A stretch of 64,000 nt of DNA from Isoetes taiwanensis (taxonomy: Eukaryota; Streptophyta; Lycopodiopsida; Isoetales; Isoetaceae): contig JAJEKV010000534.1 of assembly GCA_021234155.1 (NCBI GenBank), positions 91,657 to 155,656 of the forward strand, in the 5' to 3' direction. Shown here one piece after another: positions 59,001 to 64,000 of the stretch. Position 1 is the stretch's first letter. Every line of letters begins with the position of its first letter. A program made the position numbers and the translations under genes. Below the pieces are notes generated by a model. That model saw only the letters and a list, made by a program, of their open reading frames with translations, was not told where the DNA came from and did no database searches.

Positions 59001-60100
59001 TGTTCCGTTCCGAAGTGTTCGGTTCCGGTTCGAGAATTTGGGGTACCGTTCGGTTCGATTTCGGTTCCGTTCGGTTAGGGTAACCATGCTATATAGTGTA
59101 GATATGGCGAGGCCTAACCAATTTCTACAGGCGATGGGGGCGATGCATTGTGAATTTGCTTTCTGATGTGACAAAATTTCTGAGGTTTCTTTTAAACTAT
59201 AATCAGAGCATAAAGATTTCGGGGTCCCTCGTTCGGGGAAAAACATATATTTCTAATCCTTGTTTGCACAGCTACAAAGCAAGGTTGGTGGTTATTAGAA
59301 TATGATGATAAACATATCACGGGCCCTATAAGGTGAGGCGATCCTATAAAGCACTTTCGGGGCCAATATCAGATGGGAGGATTAACATGCAGGCTAATAT
59401 TAAAATTGCTTTGAACTATATGTTAAAAAGAGGAGTTAGTTAAGCATTCTTTGCTATATTTCTATTATGTTGAGGGATTAAAAATTGAAGGCGAAAAGCC
59501 CAAGGAAATCTAAACTTACACATTGGTGACTTAGGCTCTTACCCTTCTTAGGCTAATTTGTCCTCGGTTTTCCTTTGCGGAGTAGCGGAGTTTCTTGCTC
59601 TATGTGTGTTTTTCCCATTATTTCAAATTGGAAAAGCTTACAAGACAAGATGGCAAATGGGCGGAAGATTATTTCATTGGTTAACATGGTGAGAGACCTT
59701 TGGGTCTTGGAAATTAATTTGTATTCAACATGTTGAATAAGATCGATTACTTTCATATCAAATGATTCAAGTTTGGGAAGTTGTGTAATATAATTTTTCT
59801 TGAATATTTTTTATCGTAGTTGGCTTAGGTCTTTTAGATGTAAAAAGTATTTTTATAAGTGGTTTCTACAAAGATTTATAGAGAACATTTTGGTTCTAAA
59901 TGAAATTATGTCTAAGCTCTCTAAGGTTGAAACTTCTTATAAATTGTAGAATCTGGTAATTTATTTAGCTTGGATAAATGTTGACCATTTTAAGGCTTAA
60001 GTCAAATAAACACTGTTTTGGCTTAAAGCTGCATATTCAACTTGAAGTGGTCTTTGCAAAAGTCCATGAAGGGTAAAAGTCTATTTGAGCAGTTTAAAAG
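56071..60100 (+). repeat. tandem array unit 5, partial, with nested hAT insertion
   Basis: G-type head (AGTATAAGGATCACTTGGC at 56,081), then the common body from 56,930 through TTTTATGGGTCTAGATATTA (57,277), the TCTTGTTGGGCTGGTCCAC block (57,786), a 1.26-kb nested insertion, and the body again to about 60,100. Homology ends at a 27-base poly-T run. It has no transposase block and no SINE-like tail, so it is truncated on the right. Confidence 0.75.
57827..59088. mobile_element. non-autonomous hAT-type DNA transposon (1,262 bp)
   Basis: The insertion is flanked by a perfect 8-bp duplication CTATATAG (57,819-57,826 and 59,089-59,096). Unit 2 has a single uninterrupted CTATATAGTGTAGATATG at the same place, an empty site. 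The ends are short inverted repeats, CATGGTT at the left and AACCATG at the right. Subterminal GTTCGGTT/CGGTTCGG motifs are repeated near both ends (57,865-57,880; 58,160-58,240; 59,010-59,080). An 8-bp TSD with short TIRs and subterminal repeats is the hAT pattern. No transposase frame is present, so it would depend on an element elsewhere. Confidence 0.85.
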
Positions 60101-60127
60101 TTTTTTTTTTTTTTTTTTTTTTTTTTT
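60101..60127. repeat. poly-T run at right edge of array
   Basis: Twenty-seven consecutive T residues at the point where array homology ends. A second T12-13 run follows at 60,171-60,183. It may mark an insertion end (complement of a poly-A tail) or a recombination edge. Confidence 0.9.
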
Positions 60128-60183
60128 GTCACGTTGAACATCAACTTTGTCCTCTTTAAAATCCCTTCCCTTTTTTTTTTTTT

Positions 60184-63100
60184 CCCTCCTTTAAAATATG
60201 GTCAATCTACTTATGAATGTTATTTCGAGACTCAACTTTTGGGAATAGTAGCAAGGACAAACAATAAAACGAAATGCAAGGGAGTGGCGGCTATATGTGA
60301 AACAATATAGCAACTTGGGAGGCAAGACCCCACAATATCCTGACATAATAAGAGAAATAAGACAATGTAATCTGCACTCACCTCTGCGCATCAAAATCTT
60401 GCATGGCCCCTTGGACATGAATACCTTCAACTAGCTAGTGCATGTCAATCCATCACAACCCTATAGTGTGGGGTCTTCACATTTATTGCTCACCATGGCA
60501 ATGTTGCCCAAAGAAGCAACATTTATACCCCCAAACGGTGTTTGGTCAACCACCAGAACCCGTATTGCGACCCAAAGAGATTCTATGACATGCGGAATAT
60601 CTCAAGCTCCTTTGGTACCGACCTCATGCCTAAGAATATAAGTCGATTCATGCTTTATTATGCACTTTGGTACGGAAGGAAAATTCCTTAGCCCTGCTAA
60701 CGTAAAGCAGGAGAATCTTTTTGCAAAATGGTGCACTTTGAACTTGATAGAAAAATAATGCGGTCACTACTAAAGCGGAAACAACATTACGAAATCTTGA
60801 GAAAGTTATGAAGACCTTCAATCATTTGTCAAAAGCAAACAAGATGGCCATATTTTAGCAGGAAGAATACATGAGTTGGAGCTTTTTCTTGGTGTGAAAT
60901 TGTTTGCTTCTATTCTTCTTTTTACTGCGATTAAGATAAATATGAAGTTATTTAGCCACGCATTTAAAGAATGATAATTTGTCATATTTAGAAAACACTT
61001 GCGAGACCATCCATTTAATTTGTACCTCAAACACGCATCTTGATTTACGCAAAGAAAAAAAAACCTATATGGTAATAAAAGGTATGGATCCATCTTTTTG
61101 CTTTAAATTCCGGTTGGAACGATTTCAAAAGAATTCAATAAATATATATGGCTTCTATTCTGCCTTCTTGAAAGCTGTTATGATCTCTCATGCCATTCCT
61201 TGCTCTACTTTAAAGTGCTAATCCTTGCCAATAAACAAAAAGGAAAAAAACGGAAATCTTAAATCTACCATAGCCTTTTGCCTTACCATTGTCCTTTGAT
61301 CTAAAATTGTCGTGATGTTGCCTGCTTTTGCAAAACTAGAGATGAGAAGAATGCTATTCTTGCATCAATCTTGTATTTATTTGAACCTTTGCGAATTTTT
61401 TGAATTACCCTGCTCTGCTATTGCTCTATTATTGCCAAGTAGGCTAAAATCCGACAAGGCTTTTCTTAGGTCTTTTTGAGCTAGAAATCTATAATGTCTC
61501 CTTTCCTTGTGTTACCATTCTTTCTTTGCGGTCTTTTTTCTAATCAACATGTTTAAGTCCTTGCTATACGTCTCCTTGTGCTACCATAGCTTCACCTTGC
61601 ATCACCATTTCAAAGCTCTTTAAAACCTATTCATCTATGTTTTATACATTCCATACGCTTCTATTATACTCTAATATGCTATAGCCATGGAAGACAAAAG
61701 GATCCGGACCCTAAATGTGGACACACGCAAAGACAAATCCGAAGCCCTAATCATCTATCACAACCACCATTTCCTTGCCACTGCCCGGTTACACGCATGA
61801 TTGCAGCTTCTGTTGACATATCAAATCTGCAAAGAACAAAAGAACAAAAAAAAAAAAAGCGAAAAGAACTACCATAAGCGATCTACCTTACGAGTCCTTC
61901 ACTATCTTGAGGACACGGGCACTTGATGGGCGGTATAATTATGTCCATATGTACACATGTATAACATGTATCTGACATGATTCGGTTTTGTCTCTTTGGA
62001 AAAAGGATTGTTGCGAGCATGAAAACATGGAGCAATTACAGGCAGTTTGGAACCCAAAATTTGAAGCATCATATCTACGACCCGAGATCACTTTAAGGTG
62101 ATTTTCTTGTGCTAGAAAGATAAAGAGCAAGCTTTCCAGTGGGTCTAATCAGGCGAAACTCATTCGTATGCAAAGTTATGGCGAGAAATAGTGATCTTTG
62201 AGTCGGAATTAGCTGCACTATGTATCTTCTTTGATTTGATTCTTGGGTTAGAGCGATCTTTGGAGCCAATCAATTGAAGGGATCAGAGGTCTGTATGAAG
62301 AAATTCCGGGTGGGATTTTGCTTTTGAACAATTCGGGTGTGCTATGAGCTACCATGATTAGATACATACATGATTTTTTGCATACAAATATGATGAATTA
62401 TGAATTTATTTGGAGACTCATAAGCTAGAGAAGATTAATCAATGATTGGAAACATCTCTGTAAGGCCGATTTTAAATCAGGAATGGCTGAATATTCGTGA
62501 AAACACCGATTTGCATGGAAACTTTATAAAAGCCAGTTAGATTGGATGCGATGGCACCAGAGAGCTCTCCGGCACCATTTTGTGTTCATGTTATGTTTTT
62601 GTTATTTTGTGTTTTGTGCTTTATCTTGTTGGTCTTGTATTTTTTGCTTTTATCAATTTATTTTGCATGTCCTAATTAATTTAATTTAATTTAATTTAAT
62701 TGATCAAACCATTTTAGGCCCAAGGCCTCTGTAGCAAATAAATTACATACATAATACAATCATGGAATATATATATGCACTCAATGGGAGGCGCCTGAAA
62801 TATCAAAATCTTCCATGAGGTTAAACAAGCATGATATCGTCGCTCCATCAAACATCCCTAAGATATATACTCAATTTATGGGCTAGCATATCTAATAGTT
62901 CTCTTAGAGTGCGATTACATATACCCATATCTATCTCGTGTTCTTGTATCTTTGAACATTCTAGAAAAACATATTCTCTGTTTCAATTTCAAGGTCTAGA
63001 CATCCCTAAACAATTAAATCTCATTCGGGGTGTACCATTCACCTACATTTCAATGCTAAGTGGTAATTGTGATAACAAGTACTTGAGAAATCAATATGCG

Positions 63101-64000
63101 ATTTTTTACGCTAATGTTGGAAAGCGAGATAATCTTATTCTTTTATATGTGTCAAATTATTGATCTCGTCAAGATAGAAACCTTTTCTTAACATCCTTGT
63201 TGATTTCGAGCCTCCACATTCCTTTACCACATATTACTTTAACCTCCTTATAAACTTCCTTATATTTATGTGGCGTGGCCCGGATATCTTGTCCAAGCCA
63301 TTTAGCACCATTTTCACTTCACAATACCAACCTTTTCCTTAGATTGTTCTAGGGCTAGGCGGGAAATCTTTTCCTCATCCATTGCCATAAACCATTACTT
63401 GTCTGCTATCGTACGCACAATGCTTGACCCTCTAAGGCGACATACTGTCTCGCCCCAACATCATGCAATATGGTGTTCGGGTTGCCCTTAAGAAGCCAAA
63501 TTAATCTAAGCATAATTTAGAAGGTGGCGAATAATAGAATTACAGATTAGTTATGATGGCGAATGTTTTCTAGACATGAATATTTTTTATAGAAATCTAG
63601 GCAAATCATGGCCAAATTTGCCAAGATTTAAGTCTCTATTTTCCAAGAATTACAATTTACATGGTGAATTTTTATTCTTGGCATCCATATTTAATCAAGG
63701 ACACAAACACATTATAACTATAGTTTGCATGATGCAATACCACAAATTAACCTTTGCAAGTAAGGCGTGGCTTATCATATGATGAAATTAAATCTATTAA
63801 AGGAGGTCTTAATAAAAATGCTCTCGATTGCATCCTTAAGTATTTGAAACACAATAGCTAAAAATAACTCTAAAATTATCTATGTACTTGGATGGATATG
63901 GAGAATAGATTAGGTTATGAAGAAAGCCTAGAATATTAGGCAATTCCTTAGAAATCTTTGAGAAGGGAGGGTAGAGGATAAGGCGAGACGCTTAGTGGAT
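60184..64000. other. gene-poor spacer
   Basis: No gene is recognised. Open frames are short and of unconvincing composition, including the 110-codon frame at 62,831-63,163. A pentanucleotide (AATTT)n run at 62,675-62,701 is followed by GATCAAACCATTTTAGGCCC. Read on the minus strand, that gives a GGCC-rich end with a (AAATT)n tail, reminiscent of a LINE/SINE 3' end. Confidence 0.35.
62675..62701. repeat. (AATTT)n microsatellite
   Basis: About five tandem AATTT units. It could be the tail of a minus-strand non-LTR element. Confidence 0.9.

Noticed and set aside
60101-60183. Poly-T runs as transcription terminators
   Set aside because: No Pol III gene precedes them; they are better read as an insertion edge or simple repeat.
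1-64000. LTR retrotransposon or virus-like element
   Set aside because: No polyprotein motifs, no capsid-like frame and no paired long terminal repeats were recognised. The long direct repeats at 39-60 kb are explained by the tandem array.

Overview
The window looks like nuclear DNA of a land plant, probably a non-flowering one such as a fern. The evidence is a spliced TERMINAL EAR1-like (Mei2-type) gene with GT-AG introns, long AT-rich gene-poor spacers, several LINE remnants, and two families of DDE-like transposon proteins that I associate from memory with mosses, ferns, algae and animals more than with flowering plants. Base quality appears uneven. Single-base frame breaks and short G/C-rich indels occur even where splice sites and residues are well conserved, so some breaks may be consensus errors.

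Layout. 0-2.3 kb holds minus-strand coding-like debris and GC-rich palindromes. 3.3-3.75 kb is a DUF8039-like fragment, followed by a strong hairpin at 3,750-3,861 and a minisatellite near 5 kb. 6.3-9.1 kb (+) is a broken DUF7869-like transposon gene. 9.65-10.1 kb (-) holds ankyrin repeats. 11.29-14.18 kb (-) is the TEL gene, the only convincing host gene with known function; its 5' leader and promoter run to about 15.6 kb. 15.6-20.5 kb is non-genic apart from a LINE tail at 18.1-18.9 kb (-). 20.6-23.7 kb (+) has unrecognised coding-like blocks. 27.5-30.8 kb (-) is a DDE-like transposon gene. 31.3-34.0 kb and 36.4-37.8 kb (-) are two LINE fragments with AP-endonuclease signatures.

The largest structure, 39.43-60.10 kb, is a tandem array of five related units (about 5.3, 5.6, 2.6, 3.3 and 4.0 kb). 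The units carry degraded plus-strand copies of a second member of the 27.5-30.8 kb transposase family. They differ by head swaps, deletions with shared microhomology junctions, one SINE-like insertion and one nested 1.26-kb hAT-type insertion with an exact 8-bp target-site duplication. 60.1-64 kb shows only simple repeats.

The TEL protein would act in RNA regulation in meristems. Nearly everything else is transposon-derived. No LTR element, virus-like element, tRNA, rRNA or CRISPR array was recognised.
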